A DNA stretch of 64,000 nt, taken from Pardosa pseudoannulata (Eukaryota > Arthropoda > Arachnida > Araneae > Lycosidae). Below are positions 23,200-36,049 of the stretch, piece after piece (within the stretch, counting starts at the first letter, position 1; each line of letters opens with the position of its first letter). The position numbers and the translations under genes are program-made. The stretch spans positions 119,042,929 through 119,106,928 of the forward strand of contig CM063502.1 in NCBI GenBank assembly GCA_032207245.1. The letters are read 5' to 3'. A model generated the notes under the pieces. That model saw only the letters and a program-made list of their open reading frames with translations, searched no databases and was not told the origin of the DNA.

Positions 23200-24080
23200 G
23201 CTAAAACACTCGATAACATTTTTACATCCCGGAAGCGTATTAACGTCATTAACGAAGCTTATCAGATTAAAAACCGCAAGTTAATTTATTTCTGGTGATT
23301 TATAACAAGAAAAATCCCAACACAACGATTTTTCTAAAATTAAAATAATTCACAGGGAAGCAAATTCTTAATAAATTAAAAGCATTAATTACATAGGAGT
23401 TTTTATAGGTTAATTTTCCTATTATTGGATATAATCCGCATACCCATGAAATAATACATTACATAAAGCTATAGCTTTTAATTTTACTTTCAACTATAAC
23501 AATTAACAATGATACACAGAAAGTATAATTTAAATTAAACATAAATTTATATTTAAGATTCAATGAGAATATCATTACCTATGAAATCGGAACTACAGAA
23601 GTGATGAAATAAGTTACAGCTTTTATTAGAGATAAATCCAAACTTATTAAAACACTATTTAAAAAGAGACTAATTAAAATAATGATCTTTTAGCTTACAC
23701 ACTTGAGCTCGCTGTCTTACACAATTTAAGTATCAGCGGAGTACAACATAAAATTTTTTAAAATTAGTTCCAATATAAGCCTCTAGATAAGTGAGACAAA
23801 TATTAAGAATTATATACTTAATTTTAAAACAATCTCAGAAAAACTTCTGTCAAAACAGTTAAATTCTTATCGAAAATCAAAGTGCACAATTGTAAGATAA
23901 TATTTATTTGCGTAACACGTTGGATAAATTTCAAAGATAATCTAATCATTATGAAAGGATTTTCTAAAGGAGTTGAATGCCAACGATGAAGAAGATAAGA
24001 TGAGATTGCTTACATTCACAGCAACATGTGACTTACATTTTTCGCATCTTTTTTTTTCACTAGATCAATTTGTACAACTA
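23200..24080. other. AT-rich intronic sequence, nothing recognised
   Basis: No repeat copy or plausible exon was seen. Confidence 0.5.
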
Positions 24081-24081
24081 C

Positions 24082-24232
24082 AGGTTGGTTGATAGGTGGT
24101 TGGTTTGGAGAGCTACCGATTATTATTATTATTATTATTATTATTTTTTTTTTTTTTTTGTTACACGAGGGATGATGAGACCAGGACCTAATGCTTAAAG
24201 CCGATTCAGAACATCTAATACAACTACTGGAG
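24082..24232 (-). mobile_element. tRNA-derived SINE, 3' part, with internal (TTA)n expansion
   Basis: The GGTTGGTTGATAGG tail and GAGAGCTACCG are followed by a (TTA)n and poly(T) stretch, then TTACACGAGGG, GAGACCAGGACC and TTAAAGCCGATTC. The tRNA-like head is missing. Confidence 0.75.
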
Positions 24233-24271
24233 TAGAGGGTTTAGAAACAATTCGAAATTTTACAATTCGTT

Positions 24272-24427
24272 TAAGATTGGTTTCAAGTGCTACGGTCAAT
24301 TTTTGGCACATGATGGGGAAATGTACCAGGACTCATTGCTTAAAGTAGTTTCCGAATACCTACAAATATCCATGCCAGCAGCGAGATTCCAACCCACTTA
24401 CAACGGTACCGAAAGCCAGTATCTTTA
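24272..24427 (-). mobile_element. tRNA-derived SINE, diverged copy
   Basis: GGTTTCAAGTGCTACGGTCAA opens the copy, and it continues through CATTGCTTAAAG, ATATCCATGCCAGCAGCG and CCAACCCACTTAC to a decayed CGGTACCGAAAGCCAG head. Confidence 0.75.
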
Positions 24428-24595
24428 TGCTATTTGTTCTTAAAGTCATTTGTAAGCTGAATTGACTAGTGTGAGACATATGTATTTTATTAAATGTAAT
24501 TCAAAACTCATTTGTGAGGGTTAGCAATTGAAATTTCGATCAGGTCCAATAAATTTTCAAAAAGTAATGTCTAATAAAGATTAGCAGCGACTACA

Positions 24596-24960
24596 GTTTA
24601 GTTTAGTTTAGTTTGATGCACTATTGTCTACTTTTAGGCTAATGAGATCGGGATCTACTGTTTGAAGACAATTCTGAACGGCTACAAAAACCCATGTCAG
24701 CTGTGGTATTCGATTTTTGGATTTGGTTTGGTTTGGAGTGCTACGGTCTACTTTTTGCATCATGAGGGCTAATGAGACCGGGACCTACATCTTAAAGCCG
24801 ATTCCGACCGGCTACGAACATCCATGCCACTTTGGGATTTGAACACAAACTCCGGTACCGAAGACCAGCACACTAACCAATCGGCCATCGTTCGACCCTG
24901 TGGTATTCGAACCCACGAACTCTGGTACCGACGAGCACAGCCCAACCCATTCGGCCTTAG
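24596..24960 (-). mobile_element. tRNA-derived SINE interrupted by a second SINE
   Basis: The outer copy runs 24596-24713 and resumes at 24911-24960 with ACCCACGAACTCTGGTACCG. CTGTGGTATTCGA is present on both sides of the inner copy (24701-24713 and 24898-24910) as its target duplication, so the outer copy is the older one. Confidence 0.88.
24714..24897 (-). mobile_element. tRNA-derived SINE, nested full-length copy
   Basis: This copy has a GGTTTGGTTTGG tail, GTGCTACGGTCTACTTTTTG, GAGACCGGGACC, AAAGCCGATTCCGA, TGGGATTTGAAC (decayed B box on the complement) and ends CGGCCATCGTTCGA. It is bounded by a perfect 13-bp duplication inside the outer SINE. Confidence 0.9.
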
Positions 24961-24969
24961 TTAAGCGAT

Positions 24970-25400
24970 TACAATAGAGCGATGCGAATAGCAGTTTAAA
25001 AATGATTTCATACTTGGAGTCACATTTCGTTTCAAGTTTAGAGTCCAAAGTTAGATTTCATACCTGCTGTTGGGGTGTGTACATATACAGGGGTAGAAAT
25101 GCGTGTAGAAATGTATGCATTCGTCAATGTTTATGCGTTTATTATCATGCATTTACATCTATACATGGGTAAATGCTTAAGTACATGAGCATGACATAAT
25201 GCAATAAGGAAAATTTTAAAATTTACAAGGTGCCTAGAAATTATTAAAGTAAAGTCGAAAATTATTTTTGAGCAGCATCTTTCATTCTTTTCTACGTATA
25301 TACGCACATTCAGAAATCTAAATTCGAAAACTTTATTAGTATACAAACGAAGATAAGTGGCGGCAAGACTTCAATAAACTGAGCTTTTCTATTCATGAAA
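24970..25400. other. AT-rich spacer, nothing recognised
   Basis: The open frames here match no family; the minus-strand one at 25048-24812 largely reads through the SINE. Confidence 0.5.
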
Positions 25401-25419
25401 TCTATCCTTAGTCTCCAAA

Positions 25420-25950
25420 CGAGCACTGCTTTTAGGCCTGCAAATTGATGTCAAAAGAGACGTTAAGTGAAGAGAACTTATATTTCCCGGAACGAAATTA
25501 GAATAAGAAGTGCCTGAATGCCCCAGCGAGCACACATCCCGCAATAATCAAGACGACTTAATTTTCGCGTGTCAATTTTCAGCTACATGAATCACAAGAC
25601 TTAATAAATCGTGAATTGCTCATGTCTACCCAGTCGGCTAGACACGAGAGCGTGAAAAGGCGCGAGTGCGCTTAATGTGGGAGAAGACTAGGGTTTGGAC
25701 AGTGGAATAAACCCCTAAGTGGTTTCCTGAATTGCATCCGGACGGTTGATAGCTCCGATATTGCGGTGGCATGCAAGAGTGGCGGCTCTCTGATCCGGAA
25801 ACGAGATTTTCGTTTCCTTATAAAAGGGATCAGAAGGAGAAAAATATGCTCTTGCTGTTGGAGTACAATCTTTCACTTTTGACAGGGCGAGGTCTCGCAT
25901 ATATGGATGTTATTAGGATCGACATTAGAAACAGGAATAAATATAATGCA
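25420..25950. other. Unique, relatively CpG-rich block
   Basis: About 500 bp stand out from the AT-rich background (for example GAGAGCGTGAAAAGGCGCGAG and GCATCCGGACGG) and do not recur in the window. A short hairpin GGAAACGA-GATTT-TCGTTTCC sits at about 25798-25818. The minus-strand open frame at 25900-25715 is not recognisable. It may be a regulatory element, an untranslated exon or an unidentified old repeat. Confidence 0.35.
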
Positions 25951-26123
25951 AATAAAATTTTACTGTAAAAAGATTAAGTGGGGTTTTAATTGTAAAATCC
26001 AATATGGCAGGTGGATCTGTAACTATCATACTGGATTCATTATGATCAATGTTAACCCATGGGGGAAAAATAAAAATCCTCGCATTTGAAGTTTTCTTTA
26101 AAAAGATTATACCCCATGATAGA

Positions 26124-26292
26124 TGGTTGGTTGGTTGGTTGGTTGGTTGGTTGGTTATCCCTTGTGTTGCAAAAAGAGACCGTTGAGACAGGGACCTACT
26201 ACTTAAAGCCGATTCCGAACTGCTACGAACATCCATGCCCCAGTGGGACTCGAACCTACGAACTCCGGTTCCGAAGGTCAGTGCCCCCGCGA
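26124..26292 (-). mobile_element. tRNA-derived SINE with an expanded (TTGG)n tail
   Basis: Seven or so GGTT units form the tail, followed by GTGTTGCAAAAAGAGACCG, GGGACCTACTACTTAAAG, CGATTCCGAACTGCTACG and a B-box complement GGGACTCGAACC. The distal end of the head is replaced by GTGCCCCCGCGATAG. Confidence 0.82.
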
Positions 26293-26299
26293 TAGAATC

Positions 26300-29200
26300 T
26301 AAAAACTCTAGGGTGTTATTTTTTTCAATTTTTGAATTTAAGCTTGTTAAATGTTTTTATGTGCATTTGAAAAAGACAAAATTTCTGGCAAGTAATTTAA
26401 AATTTAATACATTTTGACTATATTCTTTATAATAAAAATGGAAAAAATAGTATCCTATAGAATTTGCACATTTCTATCACGTGATAGTTTTTTGAAGAAC
26501 TCTTCAAACGTGAGCTAGCTAGTGATTTTATCACCATCCCCCTTATAGGTTGTTAATGAGCGAGAAGCATCCATCATGACAGGTACATACCCAGCATATG
26601 GGGTCATGAAAATTCTTCCATATAGCAACTTATATTTGATCCAATATAAAATAAAATTCTGCTCTGTTTAGAAGTACAAATTTTCTATATCACTAATAAG
26701 GGTCTAACAAAATATTTAGTTTGGTTATTTGAAGCAATACGTCATTTTAGATACACAAAATATGTACACATGGTAAAAAAAAATTAATTCCACTTATTCG
26801 CGAAATAACTTTTGAAATGCATTAGAAACTAATTTTTTATATCAGATAAAAGCTAATTATCTTTTTACACTGTGAGCCTAAACGATCAATTAATATTAAT
26901 ATAACAGGTATATTTTATTTTATAACGAGATAAAGGATATACTTAAATTTAACATATTTTAATTTTTTTTTAATTTTAAAAATCTCTGAAGTTATGTTAG
27001 CAGAGTGAAAATGATATTTATCTTCAATTTGATATAAAAACATAGTTTCTAATATACATATTAAAAAAATTCTTGCGGGTAAGGGAATCTTTTTTTTTTG
27101 TATGTTATTTTAAAAATATACAATTTTAATTGAAAAGACTAAACCATTTATTAAAAGTTACAGCGTTATTAAAAAGTTCATTACAAAAGAAGCAGAACTT
27201 AAAATTTATTATGTCTCCTTAAAAAAGATTGTACGAAAAGAAAAGGATGCGGAAATTATGCACTGTGTCGCCGTACTCTACTTATGAAAATGCTGAGTTG
27301 TAGAAATAAAAAAAATCTTGCCTAAAAACTGTACGGCATTACAATTTGAAACAAACCGATTAGCTTGCATTCTGAGTATATCACACATATATCCTGAAAA
27401 TATTAAATTTTTTTTACAGTCATGCAAACAAATGTATTTATAATTAGTTTAATACTTTATTAAATGTACTATTGAAGTACTGTTAAGCCAAGGTTGTTTA
27501 AATTTTACATCATAAGGTATAGGGAAACATTGGATTTTCAATCAGAAATGTTACGTGCTTGCACCCTAAAAATGGTTAAATTCACGATTATCACCGAGAA
27601 ATTATAAATTAAATTTGCTTTTAATTAGTACTTGCTTTTATGACAACTTAAAAAAAAATCTCAATATAAAGATATTCCCTGGTTTATGATTTCTATAGTA
27701 TAAAAGTTATATTCTAAAACATCCATAAAAATCAATTTAAATAACATTTTTATATGGATAGTTTTGTTTTAGGATTGCTCTAAACTAAGCACAAATTTGA
27801 AGAAATTTTAATTTAATAATCAAGATTCAAAATCTTTAAAGCTTGGAATACATAGTAAAAGTGTACAGAGACCATTTTGTAAACGTAAAATTACAACTGT
27901 AGCTCTCGAAGGATAAGAGAATGTGCATTTTGTTAATATATGTGTCTAATGTTTAGCAATAGTTTCTTTCAGCTGAAAATATTCTTAGCTCAATTCAGTT
28001 TTTCATATCGTCACGGAATCTAACATAATGATGAGATGTTAGAAACATAAATCTCTTCGCGTTATTTACTGTTTTTTCGCGAGTAGATTTTTCTTCAATT
28101 AATCATTCAGTTCATTTTTTTTTTGTTATAAGGAGACGTAAAGCAATATTTTATTCATCCACGCGCAACAGCGGGAAGTAGTCCAAATCTGCAAAAATCT
28201 TACTCATCTTGAGCTTGAAGGGCGCTCAAAACTCATCCTCTTGCTCAAGAGAATGAAAGCAGTTGATACTTTAGATTTATACAGTCAAAAACAGTTCTTA
28301 TCAGATATACCGGTTTTTAATTAATATCAAATTTAATCTGCGAAGTTCGTCCCCAAATGCTATGTATGGTAAACAGAAAAGTTATATATTTAACATAACA
28401 CAGTAAAACCTAAATTGGTGCAAAAGACTATACAATTTCAATTCAGTATTATATATAATTTGAAAAAACTAAAATATCTATAAAGACAGTAAATTTACGA
28501 AGAGACATTAACAATGCACATTGAATATACTTACTCCAAAATTAAATGTTATACAAGTAAGCATAAAAATATATAAAATAAGTATAAAAAAGTCTGCTAT
28601 TCATATTACGGTTTGTTTAGTTTCAAGTAATTATAAAACAATATCTTTGAAACTTCTTTTTACATATCCCAAATGCACGTTTTAATGCATGAATTTATAT
28701 TGTTACCATATTAGTTTTTTTTTGTTCACGAATATCGTTTTAGTAAACTGTTGAAAGAAGTAAAGCGTTTTTTTGACATGGGCAAAATTCAAACATTTCT
28801 AATCTTTTATCCCGAAATATTAAATTCCCTCAGTGAGGATTTATGCAAATTACAGCAAGAGTTGAACGTTAATATTTCTTTTTCCAGGAAAAATCACACA
28901 AAAAATCTATCTCTAAACTTAAAAAAGTGCTAGTTTTTTTCTTTTAGACTTAGCTACTGAAATTCCTTTGATTTCGAAATGTGTATATGGTTACTTAAAA
29001 TACTTTAACTTTTTTAATGGTATGTATTAAATGAAATGAAAAATATTCAACCTCATAAATGATATAAAATTTAAATATTTACTAGAAAACCAATTAATTT
29101 TACTTTATTTTCAATCCAATTTTGTACAATAATTTACTGTTTTATATACAAATATATAATTGACATTGAGAAGGATAGAATATGATTTGCGTAATACGAA

Positions 29201-29755
29201 CACATTTTTAGAAATACTTATATTCTGCAGGATACCCAAAGTTTCAAAGTTCTACAGTTTGAGTCAAAATGATTCATGCTTGAAATGAGTCTCATTAAAT
29301 GATTTGCTACAGATATATAAATAAAAAGAGACTGTCACTTTTAGGGACGACACTATCAAGAAGGCTATTTAAAATTTAAATTTTAGGAATGATGAATTAG
29401 TCTGTAATTGTGTATATACTTTAGACAGAGTGATAAGATCAATCAAATTTCACTTCCCAAGACTTACGGAAGGATATTCAATAATTTTTAAGATTCCTGT
29501 TTCACCGAAAATTTATTATGTAATGCTAAATAAGAAGCAATTCCAATTGGCAGATTTCGCATTACATTTTAATTGGATAAAAAGATGTGTGCTTTCAGTT
29601 TCAGAATATTTTGCGTTTCTTTTTGGGGTATCTAAATGAAGCTATATAAACTACCACAGAATTTTCAAACTTTCATAAATAACTTCACAAAAAGCAAAGA
29701 GATATTTTGCTATTTATAAAATTAGAAACATTGTTTACTCCTGTTTCATAAGTAA
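26300..29755. other. AT-rich intronic sequence, nothing recognised
   Basis: A slightly GC-richer stretch at about 28130-28260 contains TTGAGCTTGAAGGGCGCTCAA, a weak inverted repeat. No exon or repeat copy was recognised. Confidence 0.5.
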
Positions 29756-29844
29756 GTGCAACTTTGCTACTTCTCTACATTTTAGACAAGATGACAGTTA
29801 AAGATGAATACAGATTTCATCAAGTATTTTTAAGATTTTTTCAG

Positions 29845-29979
29845 GTACCAAGTAAAAGACAAGAAGACAGTTTAGTTCCAAGAAAATGTCACCATTCGGA
29901 AAAAGACGGAAACAGTTTTATATACACACACACAGTCTTTGCAGGGAAAGGTCACTTAACAACTCACATGAGAGTTTAA
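29845..29979 (+). pseudogene. Possible C2H2 zinc-finger fragment
   Basis: The end of a plus-strand open frame reads VFAGKGHLTTHMRV before a stop. This resembles the second half of a C2H2 finger (F, leucine, H-xxx-H, then the linker), where the usual text is FxxxxxLxxHxRxHTGEKP. The upstream cysteine pair is not intact and the second His of the finger is lost to the stop (THMRV-stop). It could be a decayed retrocopy or a chance match. Confidence 0.28.
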
Positions 29980-29989
29980 TAAGAGTATT

Positions 29990-30725
29990 TTTTTTCTTAA
30001 TGGGATATCTGCTCAAAATTATTGCAGATTTAAAAATATATAAAAACATGAAATACAGACTAACATATATTTAAAGAATGAACAGTTTCATAAAATGAAT
30101 GAAAGACAAGATTTCCATTAAGAATTTTAGAAATATCTGGATATTTGAAATTTACTCGTGGACTTGGAAGAAAAAATGTAACAATTTTAAAATCCTCTGC
30201 AATTAAAAAGAAAATTTACTAAAAGCAAGGATTCTACTTTTAAAAAGTTAAAATGAGACCATTAGAGTTTTCAGAGAAAAAAGTTTTTGAATTACTTTAT
30301 TCATTCAATCTTTTTTCTATATTGAAATAGCAATGATACTCAGTATTTAAACTTGTATATTTTAAAACTTCTCAGCTATAAACGCAATGACAGCTTTGTT
30401 TACACAAGATGCATTTGAATTCACAGACTTGAGCGCTAGGACATTACTTTTCAGAAAAAGTTTAAATTACTAAAAAGAAATCCAACGAAGGTTAATCCAC
30501 AGTGTCAATGAAATATCGAAGTGAAACGTTGCTAGGTAAACTAACACTTTTCAAAACAATAAAAGGCATTTCAAAATATTCAAGAGACAGAATTCTTGAA
30601 ATTATTTACCAAATACGAAGCGAATCAATAATCCAAACGAGAGCTTACAGTATATTCCAACTGATTTCTAGTGTTTATTACGAAACTGAAAAATCAGTTT
30701 CATTAATTAAACGCACCAACACTAG
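29990..30725. other. AT-rich sequence, nothing recognised
   Basis: A 90-codon open frame at 30502-30774 begins with GTG, ends inside the SINE and matches no family. It is probably chance. Confidence 0.45.
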
Positions 30726-30731
30726 TGCATG

Positions 30732-30882
30732 GTTTGGTTTGGAGCGCTACGTACTATTTGCTCACGAGGGCTAATGAGATGGGACCTACTGTTTAAAGCC
30801 GATTTACGAACATGCCAGCAGCTAGATTTTGCGAACTCCGGTATCGAACAGCAACGTTCTATCATTCGACCATCGTTCGACT
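30732..30882 (-). mobile_element. tRNA-derived SINE with target duplication
   Basis: The copy runs from GTTTGGTTTGGAGCGCTACG to ACCATCGTTCGACT with several small deletions in the body and head. ACACTAGTGCATG on the left (30719-30731) and ACACTAATGCATG on the right (30883-30895) form a 13-bp duplication with one difference. Confidence 0.85.
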
Positions 30883-30899
30883 ACACTAATGCATGAAAA

Positions 30900-33800
30900 A
30901 GGAATAAACACTAACCGTGTCACGTTATTAACCTTATAATTTTAATCAAAACAAAATATCCCTTTTGAAATACATTAGGAAAATACCCATGCCTTACATT
31001 AGAAAATATTTTTTTCCCACGGAATCAGACTATCAAAAAATATTAATCATAACTAAGAAAAATTATATTAGGATTTTCTCTTTCACCCTATTCCAAAACG
31101 TTACATACTATCTACAAAACTTAAAACACTGGAAGGAACTCGGTAGGTGGCTGTTATTTTAAATAATTCAATATTTTACTCATCAAATAAAAAGTACTAT
31201 TAATAAAATTTGACTCGTTTTAAATGCAAAAAAACATAGTAAAAATAAAACTCCCAATTAAATATTTTATACGAAAAATAAAATTTAAACGAAAATGTTA
31301 TAAAAGTATTAAAAGCATGAAAATTTTCAAATTATGCATTCCACGATATTACACTTAAATTGAAAATTTAGGTTAATCTCGTCATGATAAAAAATAATTG
31401 CTCAGTAAAATTAAAAAAGGAGATTTGTGCCCAAATACAGAACTAATCCAGGGGGAAACACGTATAAATATCCGGAAGAAACATGTAATAAAACTTTATA
31501 ACTTCATGTAAATATAAAATCTAGCCAAACGAATCAGGGGAATAATTATTTATATTTAAATGAGAAGGAATGACATCAGCTCTAATTAAATTGTTCCAGG
31601 ACATAAAAAAAAAGATACGGTATTAACAGCTTTCAGTTGGAAGGCGCAATCAAATGCAGTAAAAGTTTCGAATCATTCAGGAAAGTATTTAATTGCAACC
31701 GAGAGTATTTTTGGACCGAAAACAAATTACTTCGGTAATGAATTTCCAATTACTAAGAAGTGTTTTTGCTGCTTTGTTTCATATTAAGCTTTGATACATG
31801 ATTCGTGTTTTGCCCTTTTTTGTTTCGCTTTAATTTCGTTAGGTTTCTTTCCTTACATTCGCTCCTTTTTTATCTATAATAAATGGCAAACCTTATAGAA
31901 TAAATAACAATGGATATAACATGGCTTATATTACATTCATAGAATCTTAAGATATGTGTAATACAATATTTGAAAGATGTAAAGAATCAATGTGCTTGGT
32001 TAAATTCAGCGAAAGCGATAGTCAGTTTGACAGATCAAATTAACTTCCTCGAGATTAGCTATCTCAAAACAGAGCTAATGTAAATTATATGAAAAAAATA
32101 TTTTTTTTTTAACTGTGAATGAGTCAAATACAGGAGTTTCAGTTTATTTATTTATTTATTTTTTTTTTGGGGGGGGATAGTGTTAAGAAAAAAAGAGAGA
32201 ACTTGATATTTATGATTAAATTAAGTACTCAACTTACAATATAAATAAATTGAAGGAAAATTAACTTATTAAATTTTTTAATTAGTGAAACAATGCTTTT
32301 AATATGTCTGTAAAAAATTTAAAATAATGTATTAAGAAATACATGAAAATAAATGAACTACGTAATATTATAAAATATTTTGTAATGTAATCTTATGTTA
32401 AACAACCCTTTCTTTAAGCTACTAATTACCTTAAGAACATTTAGGTCAGGGAATACGGTCTATGAACTAGGTGTCCATTAAAGAACAATATTTCAGATTA
32501 CACAAGACTTCTAGAAGATTTTTTGGAGATAAAATTCTAAAATGAAATACAAGATTTCGTCTTTTGCCCCTTCACACCAATCATTGCTTTTTTTTATTTC
32601 CAATAAAAATAGGTGGTCCACTGTAAACAGATTAATGTCATTGAAAAGATGTAATAAAATATTGTCAATTACGAAACTTGTTTTGTGGAATTGTTTAACG
32701 TCAGTTTAATAAGATGACATTCTGTAAGAGCATTACATAAATACCTCCAGATCTCGGATCAAATGCGAGAAACTTTAACAATAATGGCCAATAAAATGAA
32801 CTCAATAGACAGATGTAGTAGAAAAAATACAAAACACACAAAAATTTTAGAAATACAAACGAATCACGGAACAAACCTTGAAAAGTAGAAAATAGTCTTT
32901 AATTTCTAGTTTACGGTTAAAAGATTTTAATAAAATTTTAAGATATGACATTCGAGTTTTGGGTTAGACCTTGATCAATATGAATTTATAAATATATTAT
33001 GAATTTATAAAATATGAATTAATAATTTATCAGTATGAATTTATCTAATGCACAGGACGCTATATTATCACTGCACTTCTCATACTGCATAATAAATCCA
33101 GTTAAGGGCTTAGATCCAAATCCTGAATAAGGCTCCTGAGCCCCCTCCCCCTATTACGGGAGGACTAATGTTGATCGTTTATATGGAGCTTCCACAAAGA
33201 AAGGGTAAACATATTTAAATGAATTTGTGACCCGCAATATTTTGCGTCTCTAAAACTGAGGACCGGTGAAAAGGAATTAAGCTGGGTGCAGCAAAGTTGC
33301 ATTGTTAAGGTAAGAATAAATATTTAACGGTAACGGAAAACAATAACCTAAATAAAACAATAACACAATTATGTAAGTTATATTCCTCTCTCTCCTATTC
33401 CCATTTTCTTATAATAACAGATACATGTACTATTGTTGCGGAAGTAATTGCAGGAGTTGAATTCACGTCATGGCGAATGTGTTAATAGAATAAAATGAAA
33501 ATGTCTACAGTATAAACTAACATTTCTTATGATAAAAGGTATATAGTTGGCGAGTTTTCCAAATGAAGGCAAATTTTAAGACCAGATATATTAACATATA
33601 TTGTATGTGGGATACGTACTATAGTACGTTTTCTGACGATTGATACTTGAGCGCGTGTCACGTACTAGTACGGGTTAGTGTAACAACATTATTTGTGGGT
33701 ACAAAAATAACGGTATATACAGGAAAACGAAGCCGAATATTCTTGTCTACATAGATTCTGGAATGTAAAAATGTTTATAGATAACATAATTCGAAAAAAT

Positions 33801-34130
33801 TAAAAAACTATATACTACTATTTCTATTTGATTTTTCATATTTACGATACTATTATAAATTTATCCACTAAAAATATATATTTTTTGTTTACAAAAATCT
33901 TATGGTTGTTATTTATATATTTCTATTTATATATCTGTTTATATATTTCAATATAAAATACGAAAAGTTGGTTAAAAAATTAAATTTTTGGTCTATTGAG
34001 ATTTAACTGAATAACTAAATTTACGCGCAAAACGCCCGCTATAGGTACAATTCTGCTGCGAAATGTACCCTCACACGTGTTAAAAGCATACCAACAAAAA
34101 GATTCATTTCACACACCATTGGAAATAAAA
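30900..34130. other. AT-rich intronic sequence, nothing recognised
   Basis: It holds a TTTA/T run with eight G at about 32146-32176 and two palindromes near 33614-33672. No exon or repeat copy was seen. Confidence 0.5.
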
Positions 34131-34134
34131 TACT

Positions 34135-34503
34135 TTGATATATTATTCATATAAATTTAATAAAAACTCCTTCCCTTGCACAATTCACGTGAAGAACAAG
34201 AGAAAATTTAAACTCCGTGAATTTAGTCCACCTGAAAGTACATTTTTTATTATATTAGAAAATGAACATCTGCTGCTGACATGGCTGTCTCAGGAACCCC
34301 ATGATACCTTTGAACCGCTTGTATTATCGATCGTCTACAGCATTATCACGTATAACATTCAAAATAAGACGATTTACTTTTCAATTACTGAGTTGTCAAC
34401 ATTGTTTCTTCTAAATTTAAGAAATACGCTGAACCGTTTCAGTAGATCACGATTTTTTTTTTTTTACTCACGTTTATTATTACTCAAGAGTTATTTTACT
34501 TAG
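34135..34503 (+). other. Unrecognised 122-codon open frame
   Basis: This is the longest open frame not made of microsatellite. Its start is TTG-like rather than ATG. The middle (about residues 45-70, NEHLLLTWLSQEPHDTFEP) is less AT-driven than the ends, and the tail reads through a poly(T) run. It resembles no family I know. Most likely chance; an old retroelement or exon relic cannot be excluded. Confidence 0.2.
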
Positions 34504-34857
34504 TAACTTCATTTAGTTAAACAAATTATTACAATATGGCTATTGAAAATTAGATTTACGATCTACAGTTAGCTCTTATTTAAGAACATTTTTTAAGAAA
34601 AGATTTATACTGTCCTTAATATTTTTTGGTTCACAGATAAAATATGATGCATACTGACTTTATTTTTAATAATTAAGGCTAGGACTCTGTCTTTTTACAA
34701 TCTGTTTATTTTAGAAATTTCCTTTTCCCGTTTATTTTCAACGATAGATTTCAAGTAACTTTTCTCTCAGAAGATATCTACGAAAGAATTTGTGATAACA
34801 TAGAAATTTTTACTAAAGCAAAAGCTTTCTGTAACTCTTGTTCTTTTCATCAAGTTC

Positions 34858-34975
34858 GAACTGGTAAGGCGATGCTTTTTGGTATAGTCGGTGCGTTTGA
34901 ATCTCGTATTTGATATAAATGTTCGTAGCCGTTTCGAATGGGTTTGCCACTGTTGATCCCATTGTAATTATCCCT
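34858..34975 (+). mobile_element. tRNA-derived SINE fragment, opposite strand
   Basis: TGATATAAATGTTCGTAGCCGTTTCGAATGGG matches the reverse of the SINE body, preceded by a decayed tRNA-like head around GCGTTTGAATCTCG. It is one of only two plus-strand copies. Confidence 0.55.
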
Positions 34976-34979
34976 AGTG

Positions 34980-35750
34980 TGGCAAAACATTGAATGTAAC
35001 GTTCTAAAGCTACCTAAAGCAGTTGTTTTCGATAAGAAAGTAATTAAAGAGAATGATATACAAGTAATGTATTAAAAATGTATCTTAAACACAGCTAATT
35101 ATTTTCTCCAATTTAAATTCTATTTTATGATAGAAAAGCCCAAATCCAAGAGAGCAAATACTTTGTTTTAACCTTGTAACTTATACTTTCTGCCCCTTCG
35201 TTTCACGTGGTTCTCATGGGATCTTCATAATTCAGTCAAACCTATAAGTCCTCCTGTAATTTTAGGAACGATCTTGCTACGTTACAGCCCACAGAAATAC
35301 TGAATTAATTCGCTTGAGAAAACTACTCTTTCTCACTAAGGCAAAATTCTATCAGTTCGCTGGGAACTCTAGTTAGGTAGACGTGCAGCAGAGCTGTCAA
35401 AGTTTAAAAGTTTGGCGAAATAAAGTTTTGAAAGAATTTTTTTTCACATCGAAATGAAATAAGTCAGGATTAAAAACCCTAAAGACTTTGCTGAACCTGA
35501 CCCAAGCAAGAACAAATTTGTTCTAGTTAGCCTAAATTACATGCTAACTTGGATGGCCGCAAAACAGGTTCGAGAATATACACAGCGGTTAGCCGGCAGC
35601 ATACTAGCTGAATTCCGTTATATTAGCCACATTAAACCAATTGACATATGGAGTTCTTTTTGATATAAATTTAAACATAATAGAAAATGTGAAATGATAC
35701 TGATCTAAACAATCCAGAAAAGTAAATTTATCGAAAATTTTTGCTTAAGT
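34980..35750. other. AT-rich sequence, nothing recognised
   Basis: No repeat copy or exon was seen. Confidence 0.5.
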
Positions 35751-35756
35751 ACATTA

Positions 35757-35772
35757 CAACAATAACAACAAC

Positions 35773-35846
<74 letters not shown>

Positions 35847-36043
35847 TACTACTAATAATACCAATACTAATAATGCTGATACTAATACTAATAATACTAA
35901 TACTAATAATACTAATACTAATAATACTAATACTAATAATACTAATACTAATAACAATAATACTAATAACAATAATACTAATAACAATAATACTAATAAC
36001 AATAATACTAATAACAATAATACTAATAATACTACTAATAATT
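35757..36043. repeat. Compound (TAA)n microsatellite with 15-bp higher-order units
   Basis: A pure AAT run (about 35774-35842) passes into 15-bp units of the form AATACTAATACTAAT and then AATAATACTAATAAC. The open frames of I and L on both strands here are microsatellite translations, not proteins. Confidence 0.97.
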
Positions 36044-36049
36044 AGGAAT

